The notes: generated by a model from the letters alone, not told the origin. A stretch of DNA of 64,000 nt from JAMXLO01 sp963812475 (GCA_963812475.1 CAWEVI010000065.1:22396-86395); one strand, 5' to 3'. Shown: positions 10,801 to 20,345, counted from the stretch's first letter. Made by a program: numbers and translations.

Positions 10801-12042
10801 ATGCCGGATAGCAAGGGTTACGCAGTCGTTCCCTACCCGCCGCCAGTCGGGCTGCGGGAGAACCTGCTGCTGGCGCTGCATCGCGCGCTCGAAGCCGGGT
10901 TGCGCTTCGAACGCCGCCTCGAACCGTTTTTCCGTCGCGGATTCAATTGGGCGTTCCGCGAACCGGTCGCGGCGCTGCTGCAATACCTGATCAACCGCAA
11001 GCGCCCGAACGAAGGGCTCGGGCCCGCCCAGGAGCGCGTCTATCCGGATGAGCCGGAAAGCCTTGCCTCGATCACGGCGGCATTCGGCGATTACATGCAG
11101 CGCGCCTATCGCCCCGGCACCTTTGAGCGCGGCGGCAATACCAAGACCCATGGCATCGTGCGCGCCGAGGTCATCATCCGCGACGGACTGCCCGTACACC
11201 TGCGGCACGGGGTGTTCGCCACGCCGCGGTCGTTCCCGGCTTTTGTCCGCTTCTCCGGACCGGGCCCCAACCTGCCGCCGGACATCGACGATGTCGGCTT
11301 CGGCAGCATGACGATGAAGCTGATGGATGTGCCTGGGCCGAAGCTCATGGAGGACGAGAAGTTCACCCAGGATTTCCTGACCGTCTCCACACCGAGTTTT
11401 GTCACACCAAACACGCGCGAGAACGCCAAGCTGCAGTGGTGGAGCTTTCGCGCAATGCCGGTGTTCTATTTCCTGAACCCGTTCAATTCTCACCTGCTTG
11501 ATTTTTTCATGCAGGGTCTGTGGAACGAGACGCTGTACAATCCGCTGGCCACCCGCTACTGGAGCTGTGTGCCATACCTTCTCGGCGAGGGTCAGGCGAT
11601 GATGTACTCGTTCGCTCCCCGCTCGAAGGTGATAACCCGTATTCCCGGCGTTCCGTTCGGCCGCGTGCCGACAAATTATCTGCACGACAATCTGGCAGCG
11701 ACGCTGGCGCGGCAGGACGCGGACTTCGATCTCCTGGTCCAGGTGCAGACCGATCCGCATCGGATGCCGATCGAGAATGCATCGGTGCGCTGGCCGGAAA
11801 AGCTGTCGCCGTTCATTCCGGTGGCAACGGTGCACATCCCGAGGCAACAGATCGACACGCCCGCCCATACGGCCTTCGCCAAAGTGCTGTCACTCAATCC
11901 ATGGCATTGTCTTGCCGAGCACCGCCCACTCGGCAACCAGAACCGCGCGCGGCGGCAGATGTATTATCAGTTGTCGCACCTGCGCCAGGACAGGAACCAT
12001 ACGCCGCATATCGAACCTACGGGGCACGAACTGGACGCGTAG
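10801..12042 (+). CDS. Catalase-fold (heme) family protein
   Basis: A protein of about 413 residues related to the catalase-like superfamily that includes small catalases and catalase-related allene oxide synthases. The central stretch (NTKTHGIVRAEV, then VFATPRSFPAFVRFSGPGPN) matches the heme-pocket beta-barrel, with His117 in the distal-His position. The C-terminal half ends in a family-typical NPWHCLAEHRPLGNQNRARR block. The N-terminal 70 residues are an extra segment. No signal peptide is seen. It stands alone between two copies of a palindromic repeat. It may act on peroxides or lipid hydroperoxides; activity cannot be assigned. The start is ambiguous: GTG at 10789 or ATG at 10801. Confidence 0.8.
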   Translation: MPDSKGYAVVPYPPPVGLRENLLLALHRALEAGLRFERRLEPFFRRGFNWAFREPVAALLQYLINRKRPNEGLGPAQERVYPDEPESLASITAAFGDYMQRAYRPGTFERGGNTKTHGIVRAEVIIRDGLPVHLRHGVFATPRSFPAFVRFSGPGPNLPPDIDDVGFGSMTMKLMDVPGPKLMEDEKFTQDFLTVSTPSFVTPNTRENAKLQWWSFRAMPVFYFLNPFNSHLLDFFMQGLWNETLYNPLATRYWSCVPYLLGEGQAMMYSFAPRSKVITRIPGVPFGRVPTNYLHDNLAATLARQDADFDLLVQVQTDPHRMPIENASVRWPEKLSPFIPVATVHIPRQQIDTPAHTAFAKVLSLNPWHCLAEHRPLGNQNRARRQMYYQLSHLRQDRNHTPHIEPTGHELDA

Positions 12043-12120
12043 AGCAGATGCCCGCCGACGCGGTCATTGCGGCACTCCCCGCGCACGCAGCGGAACCCTC
12101 GCAGCATCCTGCCGGACCAG

Positions 12121-12144
12121 ATGGCCGGGTCAAACCCCGGCCAT
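12121..12144. repeat. Second copy of palindromic repeat ATGGCCGGG-N6-CCCGGCCAT
   Basis: The arms are the same nine bases as the copy at 10510-10533, with a different loop. It lies between the convergent ends of the catalase-fold and creatininase-type genes, where it could stop transcription from both sides. Confidence 0.6.
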
Positions 12145-12186
12145 GACGTACTTTGCATGCCGCACTGGCGTTTGCGCGCCGTAGAC

Positions 12187-12999
12187 CTACGCCCCCACCC
12201 GCAACTGCGCACCGGCAAAATCCGCGAAGAACTGCGCCAGCGCCGGAACGGTGGCTTCGACCAGCGCCTCGCCCGCGGCTTTCGTCGCGACCGCCGGATC
12301 GCCGACGTAGCCCACATCGCCGGCGGCAAAGATCGATGCCCAGAAAGCCCCCGCGGGACGCAGCGGGTCAGGCGCATTGCCTGCAACGTAGGAAGGCTGT
12401 AGCCGCGGTGGCAGGCTGCCGATGCGCGCGGCGATGCGATCCGCTGCATCCGCCGGACGCAGTGCAAGCTGCAGGGCGGTTTCATAGGCACATGCATGGC
12501 CGACGCCGCGCAGCGCGCCGGGCAGCACCTCCAGCCATTGCTTCTGCCCCGGCGACATGTAGTTCACGTAGCCCACCTCCAACCCACGACTTGCCAGCGC
12601 GGTGCACGTGGACATCAGCGGACCCTGATTGCCGCCATGGCCATTGACAATCAGCAGCCGTTTGAATCCGGTACGGTGCAGGCTCTCGGCCACATCGGTC
12701 ACCAAGCCGATGAACGTCTCCAGCGACAGCGTGATCGTGCCCGCCCAGGCGCGATGATGCGGAGAAAAACCAAACGACGGCGGCGGCAACACCAGCACAT
12801 GCGGGGCCGGGCAGCGTTCGGCCGCGGCCAGCGTGATGCGATACGCCGACAACGTGTCGGTATCGACCGGCAGATGATCCGAATGCTGCTCCACCGAACC
12901 GACGGTCAGCACCGGCAATGCACCGGCATCGCGCGCAGCGGCGATCTCCGCACGCGTCAGCGCGCCCCAGTCGTGCGTGCGCCGCCAATCGTCGGTCAT
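12187..12999 (-). CDS. Creatininase-family amidohydrolase
   Basis: A predicted cytosolic metal-dependent amidohydrolase of 270 residues. Family motifs are GSVEQHSDHLP (residues 34-44, metal-binding Glu37/His39), NGHGGN (119-124) and HACAYETA with Glu173. The usual EQHGPHLP is EQHSDHLP here. Relatives hydrolyse creatinine and other cyclic or N-substituted amides. It overlaps the upstream ABC ATPase gene by ATGA and is the last gene of the peptide-type transporter operon. That suggests it processes the imported compound. Confidence 0.85.
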   Translation of the reverse strand: MTDDWRRTHDWGALTRAEIAAARDAGALPVLTVGSVEQHSDHLPVDTDTLSAYRITLAAAERCPAPHVLVLPPPSFGFSPHHRAWAGTITLSLETFIGLVTDVAESLHRTGFKRLLIVNGHGGNQGPLMSTCTALASRGLEVGYVNYMSPGQKQWLEVLPGALRGVGHACAYETALQLALRPADAADRIAARIGSLPPRLQPSYVAGNAPDPLRPAGAFWASIFAAGDVGYVGDPAVATKAAGEALVEATVPALAQFFADFAGAQLRVGA

Positions 13000-13754
13000 G
13001 GATTTTCCCCCGTGGTTTCCGGTTCTTCCAGTTCGATACTCAGTTCACGCAGCGCCGCGGTGTGCGGATGGTGCGTGCGGCCGGCGCGCAGATCGTCGGC
13101 TGACAACAACTCGACCAGCTCGCCGGCCTGCATCACGCCGATCCGTCCGCACAGATGCGCGACCACCGCCAGATTGTGACTGACCAGCACATAGGTAAGT
13201 TGATGCGCCTGCTGCAGATCCGACAGCAAATTCAACACCTCGGCTTGCACCGAAACATCCAGCGCGCTGGTCGGCTCATCGAGCAGCAGCACCTGCGGTT
13301 CCGCCATCAGTGCGCGCGCGATTGCCACGCGCTGGCGCTGTCCGCCGGAAAGCTGGTGGGGGTAGCGGAAGCGGATCGAATCCGGCAGCGCCACTTCGTT
13401 CAGGCCACGCATGATCCGCCGTTCGACGTTGTCCATGCCATGCACCAGCAGCGGTTCGCTCAGCAGCCGGTCCACCGTCTGGCGCGGATGCAGCGATCCG
13501 TACGGGTCCTGAAACACCATCTGCACGCGGCGGTAGAAGTCCTTCGAGCGACGCGGCGCCAGCGGCTTACCGTCCACCGACATCCTGCCGGTCCAATCCG
13601 GATTGAGCCCGGACAGGGCCCGCAGCACGGTCGATTTGCCGGAACCGGATTCGCCGACAATTCCAAAACTTTCGCCGCGCTGCACGTCGAACGAAAGGGA
13701 CTTCACCGCCTCGGTCTTGCCGAAGCGCACCGAAAGTCCATCGACCTCGATCAT
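12996..13754 (-). CDS. ABC transporter ATPase, oligopeptide/dipeptide type (F subunit)
   Basis: A cytosolic ATPase energising the adjacent permeases. Walker A GESGSGKST, Q-loop MVFQDPYGSLHP, signature LSGGQRQR, Walker B VLLLDEPTSALD and the switch His in LVSHNL are all present. About 252 residues is shorter than the usual DppF because the C-terminal Cys-rich oligopeptide extension is missing. ATG at 13754 overlaps the stop of the preceding gene (ATGA); the ATG at 13766 is an alternative. It sits fifth in the operon beginning with the binding protein at 18161. Confidence 0.88.
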   Translation of the reverse strand: MIEVDGLSVRFGKTEAVKSLSFDVQRGESFGIVGESGSGKSTVLRALSGLNPDWTGRMSVDGKPLAPRRSKDFYRRVQMVFQDPYGSLHPRQTVDRLLSEPLLVHGMDNVERRIMRGLNEVALPDSIRFRYPHQLSGGQRQRVAIARALMAEPQVLLLDEPTSALDVSVQAEVLNLLSDLQQAHQLTYVLVSHNLAVVAHLCGRIGVMQAGELVELLSADDLRAGRTHHPHTAALRELSIELEEPETTGENP

Positions 13755-14581
13755 TGCTCCAGCCATGACGGGTCACGCTGCATCACGATGAGGCGCGGCT
13801 TCTTGTGGCTGAGCGTCGGCAGACATTCCAGCAGGCCGCGCGTATAGGGATGCCGCGCATGCATCAGGTCCGCCGCCGCCACCTCCTCCACGACGCGCCC
13901 TGCATACATCACCGCGACGCGGTCGCAGAAATGCGAAACCAGCGGCAGATCGTGGCTGATCAGGATCAACCCCATCCCTCGGCGCGACACGAGGTCCTCG
14001 ATCAGGCGCAGGATCTCCGCCTGCACCGTGGCGTCGAGCGCGCTCGTCGGTTCATCGGCGATCAGCAGTTCCGGATCGGGCGCCAGCATCATCGCGATCA
14101 TCACGCGCTGTCCCATGCCGCCGGACAGTTCGTGCGGATAGGCTTGCGCGACATGTGTGGGGTCGCGGATCTGCACCTGCGCCAGCAGGTCGATCGCCGC
14201 ACGGTCGGCAAGCTTGCGGCTGCCGCCTCGATGCACGCGCCAGGCTTCCGCGATCTGTGCGCCGGCGGTCATCACCGGGTTCAGCGAGAACTTCGGGTCC
14301 TGCAGGATCAGCCCGGCACGCGCGCCTCGGATACGACGCAGCGCGGCTTCATCGGCATGCAGGATGTCGATGCCGTCGAACTCGAGTTTGTCCGCGGTGG
14401 TGATCGCGTTTGACGGCAGCAGGCGCAGGATCGAACGCGCGGTCAGCGACTTGCCGGAGCCGGATTCGCCGACGATGCCGAGCTTCTCCTGGCCAAGCGT
14501 CAGGGAGACATTGCGCACAGCGTCGGAAAAGCCGGAGGCGGTGGGGAACTGGATGCGCAGGTTGCGGATTTCGACCAGCAT
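13751..14581 (-). CDS. ABC transporter ATPase, oligopeptide/dipeptide type (D subunit)
   Basis: The partner ATPase of the same importer. Walker A is GESGSGKSLT, Q-loop LILQDPKFSLNP, signature LSGGMGQRV, Walker B LLIADEPTSALDATVQ and switch LISHDL. The start at 14581 (MLVEIRNLRI) gives the normal N-terminus; a longer in-frame start would add only five residues. It is separated from the upstream permease gene by about 75 bases that contain a perfect 14-base-pair hairpin. Every other junction in the operon is an overlap. The C-terminal oligopeptide-transporter extension is short. Confidence 0.88.
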   Translation of the reverse strand: MLVEIRNLRIQFPTASGFSDAVRNVSLTLGQEKLGIVGESGSGKSLTARSILRLLPSNAITTADKLEFDGIDILHADEAALRRIRGARAGLILQDPKFSLNPVMTAGAQIAEAWRVHRGGSRKLADRAAIDLLAQVQIRDPTHVAQAYPHELSGGMGQRVMIAMMLAPDPELLIADEPTSALDATVQAEILRLIEDLVSRRGMGLILISHDLPLVSHFCDRVAVMYAGRVVEEVAAADLMHARHPYTRGLLECLPTLSHKKPRLIVMQRDPSWLEQ

Positions 14582-14613
14582 TACTTGCCTGCACATGAAG
14601 CTAAGTAGAATTT

Positions 14614-14645
14614 ACCACAAAGCATGCCCACGCATGCTTTGTGGT
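14614..14645. repeat. Perfect 14-bp inverted repeat inside the ABC operon
   Basis: The arms ACCACAAAGCATGC and GCATGCTTTGTGGT flank a CCAC loop in the only real gap (14582-14656) of the operon. The AT content is higher than in the neighbourhood. In the RNA this would be a stable stem-loop between the permease and ATPase cistrons. It could be a processing or stabilising structure, an attenuator, or a small palindromic repeat insertion. Confidence 0.7.
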
Positions 14646-14656
14646 GAATCTTTCTT

Positions 14657-15559
14657 CTATCGCTGCCGCGGATCGAGCACATCCCGCATCCCATCCCCCA
14701 GCAGGTTGAAAGCCAGCGACGCAACGAAGATCGCCACTCCGGGGATCGTCGGCACCCACCACTGATCCAGGATGAACGCCCGCGACGATGCAATCATGGT
14801 GCCCCATTCCGGCATCGGCGGCTGCGCGCCCATGCCGAGAAAACCAAGTGCCGCCGCGGTCAGGATAATGCCGCTCATGTCGAGCGTCACCCGCACGATG
14901 ACGCTGGACAGACACAGCGGCACGATGTGGCGCAGGATGATGCGCCCGCTCCCCGCGCCCGCCAGCCGGACCGCCGCGATGAAGTCGCTGCCGCGCACGG
15001 TCAGCGTGTCCGCCCGCGCCAGCCGCGCATAGGGTGGCCATGCAGTGAGCGCGATCGCGATGATCGCACTGGTGATCCCGGGCTTCAGCGCCGCGACGAA
15101 CGCAAGCGCCAGCACGAGGCGCGGAAATGCCAGGAACACGTCGGTCACGCGCATCAGCACACGGTCCGCCATCCCGCCCAGATAACCCGCGACGCTGCCC
15201 ACCGCGAGCCCGAGCGGGGCCACCAGCAGCACGACAGACACCACCATCCCCAGCGTAACGCGTCCCCCGTACAGGATACGGGAATAGATGTCGCGCCCCA
15301 GTTCGTCGGTGCCGAACCAGTGCGCGGCCGATGGCGGCGCCAGACGTCCCGCGAGGTCCTGCGCGCTCGGATTCTGCAACGCCAGCAACGGCGCCGCGAG
15401 TGAGGCGACGATCATGATCGCCACCGTCACCAAGCCGACCATCGCAAGACCGTTGGTGCGGAACTGCAGCCAGCCGCGATAGCGCCGCACCCAGGCCGCA
15501 TGCGCACGCGATGCCGGCGTCTCGCTCAACAGCCATTCGCGCGACAGCACGCCGCTCAT
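14657..15559 (-). CDS. ABC transporter permease, oligopeptide/dipeptide type (C subunit)
   Basis: An inner-membrane permease of 300 residues with an N-terminal helix near residues 40-60 and a BPD-type domain. HWFGTDELGRDIYSRILYG is the canonical DppC motif, and the EAA-like loop (RGSDFIAAVRLAGAGSGRII) contacts the ATPases. The start at 15559 overlaps the stop of the B-subunit gene by ATGA. It probably forms the channel with the B subunit. Substrate specificity is set by the binding protein at 16566-18161. Confidence 0.9.
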   Translation of the reverse strand: MSGVLSREWLLSETPASRAHAAWVRRYRGWLQFRTNGLAMVGLVTVAIMIVASLAAPLLALQNPSAQDLAGRLAPPSAAHWFGTDELGRDIYSRILYGGRVTLGMVVSVVLLVAPLGLAVGSVAGYLGGMADRVLMRVTDVFLAFPRLVLALAFVAALKPGITSAIIAIALTAWPPYARLARADTLTVRGSDFIAAVRLAGAGSGRIILRHIVPLCLSSVIVRVTLDMSGIILTAAALGFLGMGAQPPMPEWGTMIASSRAFILDQWWVPTIPGVAIFVASLAFNLLGDGMRDVLDPRQR

Positions 15560-16569
15560 GCGACGCGCGGGTCCAGCAGCCGGTACAGCACGTCGGCCAG
15601 CAGATTCAGCACGAGATACACCAGCCCGACCACAAGCGTGGCCCCAAGCACCGCATTCATGTCCGCGTTCAACAGCGACACCGTCAGATAAAGCCCCAGG
15701 CCTGGCCAGGAGAACACGGTCTCGGTGATCACCGCCCCCTCCAGCAATCCGGCATAGGCCAGCGCCAGCACGGTCACCAGCCGGACGGCGATGTTGCCGA
15801 ATGCGTGCCGCCACAGGATGCGCGACGCCGACAATCCCTTGGCGCGCGCCGTGATGATGTATTCGCCGGCCAGCAATTCGATCATGAACGCGCGCGTCAT
15901 GCGCGTGATGTAGGCCATGGAGAAATACGCCAGCACCAGCGCCGGCTGCGCCAGATGCGCGAGCGCGTCCCAGAACGAATCCCAGTCGCCGGCGATCGCC
16001 GAGTCCAGCACCAGCATTCCTGTGATGCGCGGCACCAGGCCCTCATATGCCACGTCGAGCTGGCCGGTGCCGGGCGCGATGCCGAGCTTCACGTAGAACA
16101 CCAGCAGGCACAGCAGGCCAAGCACGAACACCGGCACCGACTGGCCCGCCAGGCTCACCACCCGCACCACATGATCGAACCGCGAGCCCTGCCGTTCGGC
16201 GGCGATCACGCCGAGCGGAATGCCCACGACAATGGCGATGATCATCGCCGTGGTCGCCAGTTCCAAGGTCGCGGGAAAGAACTGCGCGATATCCGCGGTG
16301 ACCGGGTGCGAGGTCATCACCGAGCGGCCGAGATCGCCGTGCAACAGGTTTACCAGATAGATCCAGAACTGCACGAACAACGGCTTGTCGAGTCCCAGTT
16401 GCCCGCGCACCGCGGCGATCACGTCGGGCGGTGCATGATCGCCGGCGATCGCGATCACCGGATCGATCGGCATCACCCGCCCGATCAGGAACGTGACAAG
16501 GATGAGCCCGAACAAGGTCAGCGGGATGCTGGCGAAACTGCCCGCCAGCATCTGCAACCGGGGATTCAC
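15556..16569 (-). CDS. ABC transporter permease, oligopeptide/dipeptide type (B subunit)
   Basis: A 337-residue inner-membrane permease with the DppB pattern: an N-terminal helix, the periplasmic LGLDKPLFVQFWIYL segment, HGDLGRSV, and the EAA loop GEYIITARAKGLSASRILWRH before the last helices. It starts with GTG overlapping the TGA of the binding-protein gene (GTGA) and ends overlapping the C-subunit ATG. The whole cassette is therefore tightly coupled. Confidence 0.9.
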   Translation of the reverse strand: MNPRLQMLAGSFASIPLTLFGLILVTFLIGRVMPIDPVIAIAGDHAPPDVIAAVRGQLGLDKPLFVQFWIYLVNLLHGDLGRSVMTSHPVTADIAQFFPATLELATTAMIIAIVVGIPLGVIAAERQGSRFDHVVRVVSLAGQSVPVFVLGLLCLLVFYVKLGIAPGTGQLDVAYEGLVPRITGMLVLDSAIAGDWDSFWDALAHLAQPALVLAYFSMAYITRMTRAFMIELLAGEYIITARAKGLSASRILWRHAFGNIAVRLVTVLALAYAGLLEGAVITETVFSWPGLGLYLTVSLLNADMNAVLGATLVVGLVYLVLNLLADVLYRLLDPRVA

Positions 16570-18161
16570 GCCTTGGCGATCTTCGAGTAGTGGGTGTAGT
16601 CCGGCATCGGCCCGACCTTGAACCCCGACACACCCTTGCCCAGTACCGCGACCGCGTTGCGCTGAAGCAGCATGGCGAACGGCGCGCGGTCCATGAACTG
16701 CTGCTGGATCGTGTAGTACATCCCGATCCGCTTCTCGGGATCCAGTTCGCGCACGGCGGCCTGCAATTCGGCGGTCAGCTCCTTGTCCGCGAAATGACTG
16801 CGCCAGGCGAGGATCTTCAGCTTGCTCTGATCGGAATCATCAGGGTTCTCGCACCACGCCTGACTGTTCGAATTGGGATCGAAATAGTCGGTGCCCCAGT
16901 ACAGCAGCGCAAGTTGGTGCTGGCGCGCCCGCGTCTTGGTGATCACCTGCTTCTGCTCGCCCGGCAACAGCGTCACCTTGATGCCGACCGCCGCCAGATC
17001 TGCCTGAAGCGCCTGGGCAATCTCGGCGTGCGGCGATGCCGAGATGTAGTCCATGTTGACCGCGAAGCCACCGCCGAGCCCCGCCTCGGCCAGCAACTGC
17101 TTCGCCTTCGCCACGTCCTTCTTGAACGGGTTGCTCTTCAGTGCGCCAGGCAGCGCATCCGGCAGGAATGCCTGGCACACGCTCCAGGTATCCGGCGTGA
17201 TGTTCTTGGCAATCGCTTCGTAGTCGATCGCCCACTTGATCGCCTGGTGCACTGATACCTTTTGCAATTCCGGGACCGTCTGATTCATCGCCAAGTACAT
17301 CGAGGTCCCTTGCGACGCCGATGCGATGGTGAGGTCCTTCGCGCCGGCAATCGATTTGAGCTGATCCGATCCAAGCTCGCGCGCGATATCGACATCGCCC
17401 TTCTGCAGCAGCAGAAGCTGGGCCGAGGGATCGGCGACATGGCGCATGACGATGCGCCGCATCAGCGGCTTCTCCGCCGCGTTCGGGTTCATGTCGATGA
17501 TCACGTGATCGCTCGCCGACCATTCGGTCAGCTTGTAAGGACCCGCGCCGGCGGTGCGGCTCTTGAGCCAGGCGTTGCCCATGTCGCCGTTGGCCTGGTT
17601 CGCCATGACAGTCTTCATGTCAACCACGCTGCCGACATTGGCCGACAGGCAGTAGAGCACGAAGCTGGTGGCCTGCGCCTCCGGCAGCTTCATCTCCAGC
17701 GTGTGGTCGTCGAGCGCGCGGATCATCTGCTCGACGTTGTCCGGCTTGAAACCGAACTGCGTGACGATGAAGCCCGGCGTCTTGTTCAGCTTCACCACGC
17801 GCTGCAGGCTGAACGCGGCATCATTGGCGGTCACCGGATTGCCGGAGTCGAACCTGGCATCGGGCCGAAGCTTGAAGGTGAAGGTCAGACCATCGGCACT
17901 GACGGTCCAGCTCTCCGCAAGGTCTCCTTCGATTTTGGTCGCATCATCCAGGTTCGGGCGGATCAGCCTGCGGTAGCAGTTGGCGTCCACCTCGCCGTTG
18001 GTGAACTCGTACAATTCCGCAGGGTCGAAGCTGACGATATCGTCGATCTGCTTGGCCATCACCGCGACACCCTTCGGCGTGGCGGCGTGCGCGCCGGTCA
18101 GCACCGCGGGCGCGGCAACGGTGGCGGCCGATGCGGCCAGCAAATTCCGTCGGGTCAGCAT
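16566..18161 (-). CDS. ABC transporter substrate-binding protein, family 5
   Basis: The periplasmic receptor of the operon that runs to 12187. The first residues, MLTRRNLLAASAAT, form a Tat-like twin-arginine leader ending AHA. Family-5 blocks follow: FDPAELYEF, the LKLRPDARFDSGNPV region, and VHQAIKWAIDYEAI. At 531 residues it has the usual size. It is the first gene of the operon, divergent from the molybdopterin oxidoreductase across an 87-base intergenic region that must hold both promoters. A creatininase-type enzyme at the operon end hints at an amide ligand rather than an ordinary peptide. Confidence 0.88.
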   Translation of the reverse strand: MLTRRNLLAASAATVAAPAVLTGAHAATPKGVAVMAKQIDDIVSFDPAELYEFTNGEVDANCYRRLIRPNLDDATKIEGDLAESWTVSADGLTFTFKLRPDARFDSGNPVTANDAAFSLQRVVKLNKTPGFIVTQFGFKPDNVEQMIRALDDHTLEMKLPEAQATSFVLYCLSANVGSVVDMKTVMANQANGDMGNAWLKSRTAGAGPYKLTEWSASDHVIIDMNPNAAEKPLMRRIVMRHVADPSAQLLLLQKGDVDIARELGSDQLKSIAGAKDLTIASASQGTSMYLAMNQTVPELQKVSVHQAIKWAIDYEAIAKNITPDTWSVCQAFLPDALPGALKSNPFKKDVAKAKQLLAEAGLGGGFAVNMDYISASPHAEIAQALQADLAAVGIKVTLLPGEQKQVITKTRARQHQLALLYWGTDYFDPNSNSQAWCENPDDSDQSKLKILAWRSHFADKELTAELQAAVRELDPEKRIGMYYTIQQQFMDRAPFAMLLQRNAVAVLGKGVSGFKVGPMPDYTHYSKIAKA

Positions 18162-18248
18162 GCGATGTCTCCCAGGACTGATATGTCGGGCCCTTTATGG
18201 GTCGGCACTTTGCCAAGGCTTCCCCGCCCGCGCTAGGTTGATACCATC

Positions 18249-20345
18249 ATGCGCCAACCCGCACAGCAACGCGAGGTGCTTGCCTCGGTCTGCCCGCACG
18301 ACTGCCCGTCCACCTGCGCCCTCGAAGTGGAGGTGCTGGACGGACGACGGATCGGCGCCGTGCATGGCGCTGCGGCTAACAGCTACACGTCGGGCGTGAT
18401 CTGCGCCAAGGTTTCCCGGTATGCCGAACGCATCCACCACCCGGACCGGCTGACGCAGCCGCTGATGCGCACGGGGCCGAAGGGGTCCACGCAGTTCCGT
18501 GCGATTTCGTGGGACGAGGCGCTGGACCGTGTGGCGGGCGCGTTCGCCGACATTGCGGCGAAGCATGGCGCCGAGGCGGTGTGGCCGTATTACTATGCCG
18601 GCACGATGGGGCTGGTGCAGCGCGACGGCATCAACCGGCTGCGCCATGTCATGCGCTACTCGCGCCAGAAGCTGACCATTTGCACGTCCTTGCCCGAGCT
18701 TGGCTGGTGGGCGGGCGTCGGACGCTCATGGGGACCGGACCCGCGCGAGATGGCGCGCTCCGATCTGATCGTGATCTGGGGCGGCAACCCGGTCGCGACG
18801 CAGGTCAACGTGATGGCGCATGTGAGCCGCGCCCGGAAGGAACGCGGGGCGAAACTTGTGGTGGTGGATCCGTACCGCAGCGGCACCGCGGCGGTAGCCA
18901 ACGTCCATCTCGCGCCGCGTCCCGGCACGGACGGCGCGCTTGCGTGTGCGGTCATGCATGTGGCCTTCCGCGACGGCCACGCCGACCGCGGCTACATGGA
19001 ACGCTACGCCGACTGCCCCGACGCGTTGGAAGCGCATCTTGCGTCGCGCGGGCCGGAGTGGGCGGCGGCGATCACCGGATTGCCTGTGCAGGACATCGAA
19101 AGCTTCGCCCGGCTGTATTGCGGCACGCCGCGCAGCTACATCCGGCTCGGCTACGGTTTTGCCCGCTCGCGCAACGGCGCGGCGAATATGCATGCCGTCA
19201 GTTGCCTGCCGACGGTGACCGGCGCGTGGCGGCACGAAGGCGGCGGCGCGCTGTGGTCCAATCGCGGCATGTACCATTGGGACAAGACGCTGATCGAGGG
19301 TCTGGATGCGCTCGATCCCACGATCCGCGTGCTGGACATGAGCCGCATCGGCAGCGTGCTGACCGGCGACCGGACCGAACTCCGCGACGGTCCGCCGGTG
19401 CATGGGCTGCTCATCCAGAATCAAAACCCGCTGACGGTGTGCCCCGACAGCAACCGGGTCCGTCGCGGCTTCGCGCGCGAGGACCTGTTCGTCTGCGTGC
19501 ACGAGCAGTTCATGACCGAGACGGCACGCTGGGCTGACATCGTGCTGCCGGCGACGATGTTCATGGAGCACGACGATCTGTACCAAGCGGGCGGCCACAC
19601 GCATATCCAGATCGGCCCGAAGCTGATCGACCCGCCCGGCGAATGCCGCTCCAACCACGAAGTGCTGCAAGGGCTCGCCCTGCGGCTGGGTGCTGCGCAT
19701 GCGGGGTTCGAGATGACCGCGATGCAGATCGTCGATGCCACGCTGCGTGCCTCCGGTTGGCCGGATGCCGCGACGGTGCTGCGCGAGCGCTGGGTCGATG
19801 CCGCCATGCCGTTTGACGACGCGCATTTCCTGACCGGCTTTCCGCAACCGGACGGGCGCTTTCATTTCGCGCCCGACTGGGCCACGCTGGGGCCGGACCA
19901 TGCCTGCATGCCGCGGCTGCCGGATCACATGACCAGCATCGACGAAACGGCGCCGGAGCAGCCGTTCCGTCTGGTCACCGCGCCGGCGCGCAGCTTCCTC
20001 AACACCAGCTTCACCGAAATGCCGAGTTCGCGAAGGCGCGAATCCCGCCCGACCGTCCTGGTGCACGCGGACGATGCGGCGCGGCTTTGCATCGCCGATG
20101 GGAGCAAGGTGCGATTGGGCAACGCGCGCGGCGAGGTCGTGCTCCACGCGCGAGTTGCCGATGGTTTGCAGCCGGGCGTGCTCGTGTCGGAAAGCATCTG
20201 GCCGAGCGAGGCGTTTGAAGGCGGGATCGGCATCAATGCGCTGACCAGCGACGATCCCGGTCCGCCGGGCGGTGGTGCGGTGTTCCACGATACCGCCGTG
20301 TGGCTGCGCGCTGCGGCAGCGGAGCTGTCACTCGCGGCCGAATAG
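18249..20345 (+). CDS. Molybdopterin-dependent oxidoreductase with N-terminal 4Fe-4S site
   Basis: A bis-MGD-type oxidoreductase catalytic subunit of 698 residues. Residues 15-55 carry CPHDCPSTCALEVEV followed by VICAK, the CxxxCxxxC...C ligands of the N-terminal iron-sulfur cluster. VIWGGNPVATQ and VVVDPYRSGTA are dinucleotide-binding signatures of the family. The C-terminal beta-barrel (about 565-690) is the molybdopterin-binding domain. No Tat signal is visible, so it is probably cytosolic. No electron-transfer or membrane subunit is adjacent. It is co-directional with the ketopantoate-reductase-like gene 36 bases downstream. The substrate is unknown. Confidence 0.88.
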   Translation: MRQPAQQREVLASVCPHDCPSTCALEVEVLDGRRIGAVHGAAANSYTSGVICAKVSRYAERIHHPDRLTQPLMRTGPKGSTQFRAISWDEALDRVAGAFADIAAKHGAEAVWPYYYAGTMGLVQRDGINRLRHVMRYSRQKLTICTSLPELGWWAGVGRSWGPDPREMARSDLIVIWGGNPVATQVNVMAHVSRARKERGAKLVVVDPYRSGTAAVANVHLAPRPGTDGALACAVMHVAFRDGHADRGYMERYADCPDALEAHLASRGPEWAAAITGLPVQDIESFARLYCGTPRSYIRLGYGFARSRNGAANMHAVSCLPTVTGAWRHEGGGALWSNRGMYHWDKTLIEGLDALDPTIRVLDMSRIGSVLTGDRTELRDGPPVHGLLIQNQNPLTVCPDSNRVRRGFAREDLFVCVHEQFMTETARWADIVLPATMFMEHDDLYQAGGHTHIQIGPKLIDPPGECRSNHEVLQGLALRLGAAHAGFEMTAMQIVDATLRASGWPDAATVLRERWVDAAMPFDDAHFLTGFPQPDGRFHFAPDWATLGPDHACMPRLPDHMTSIDETAPEQPFRLVTAPARSFLNTSFTEMPSSRRRESRPTVLVHADDAARLCIADGSKVRLGNARGEVVLHARVADGLQPGVLVSESIWPSEAFEGGIGINALTSDDPGPPGGGAVFHDTAVWLRAAAAELSLAAE

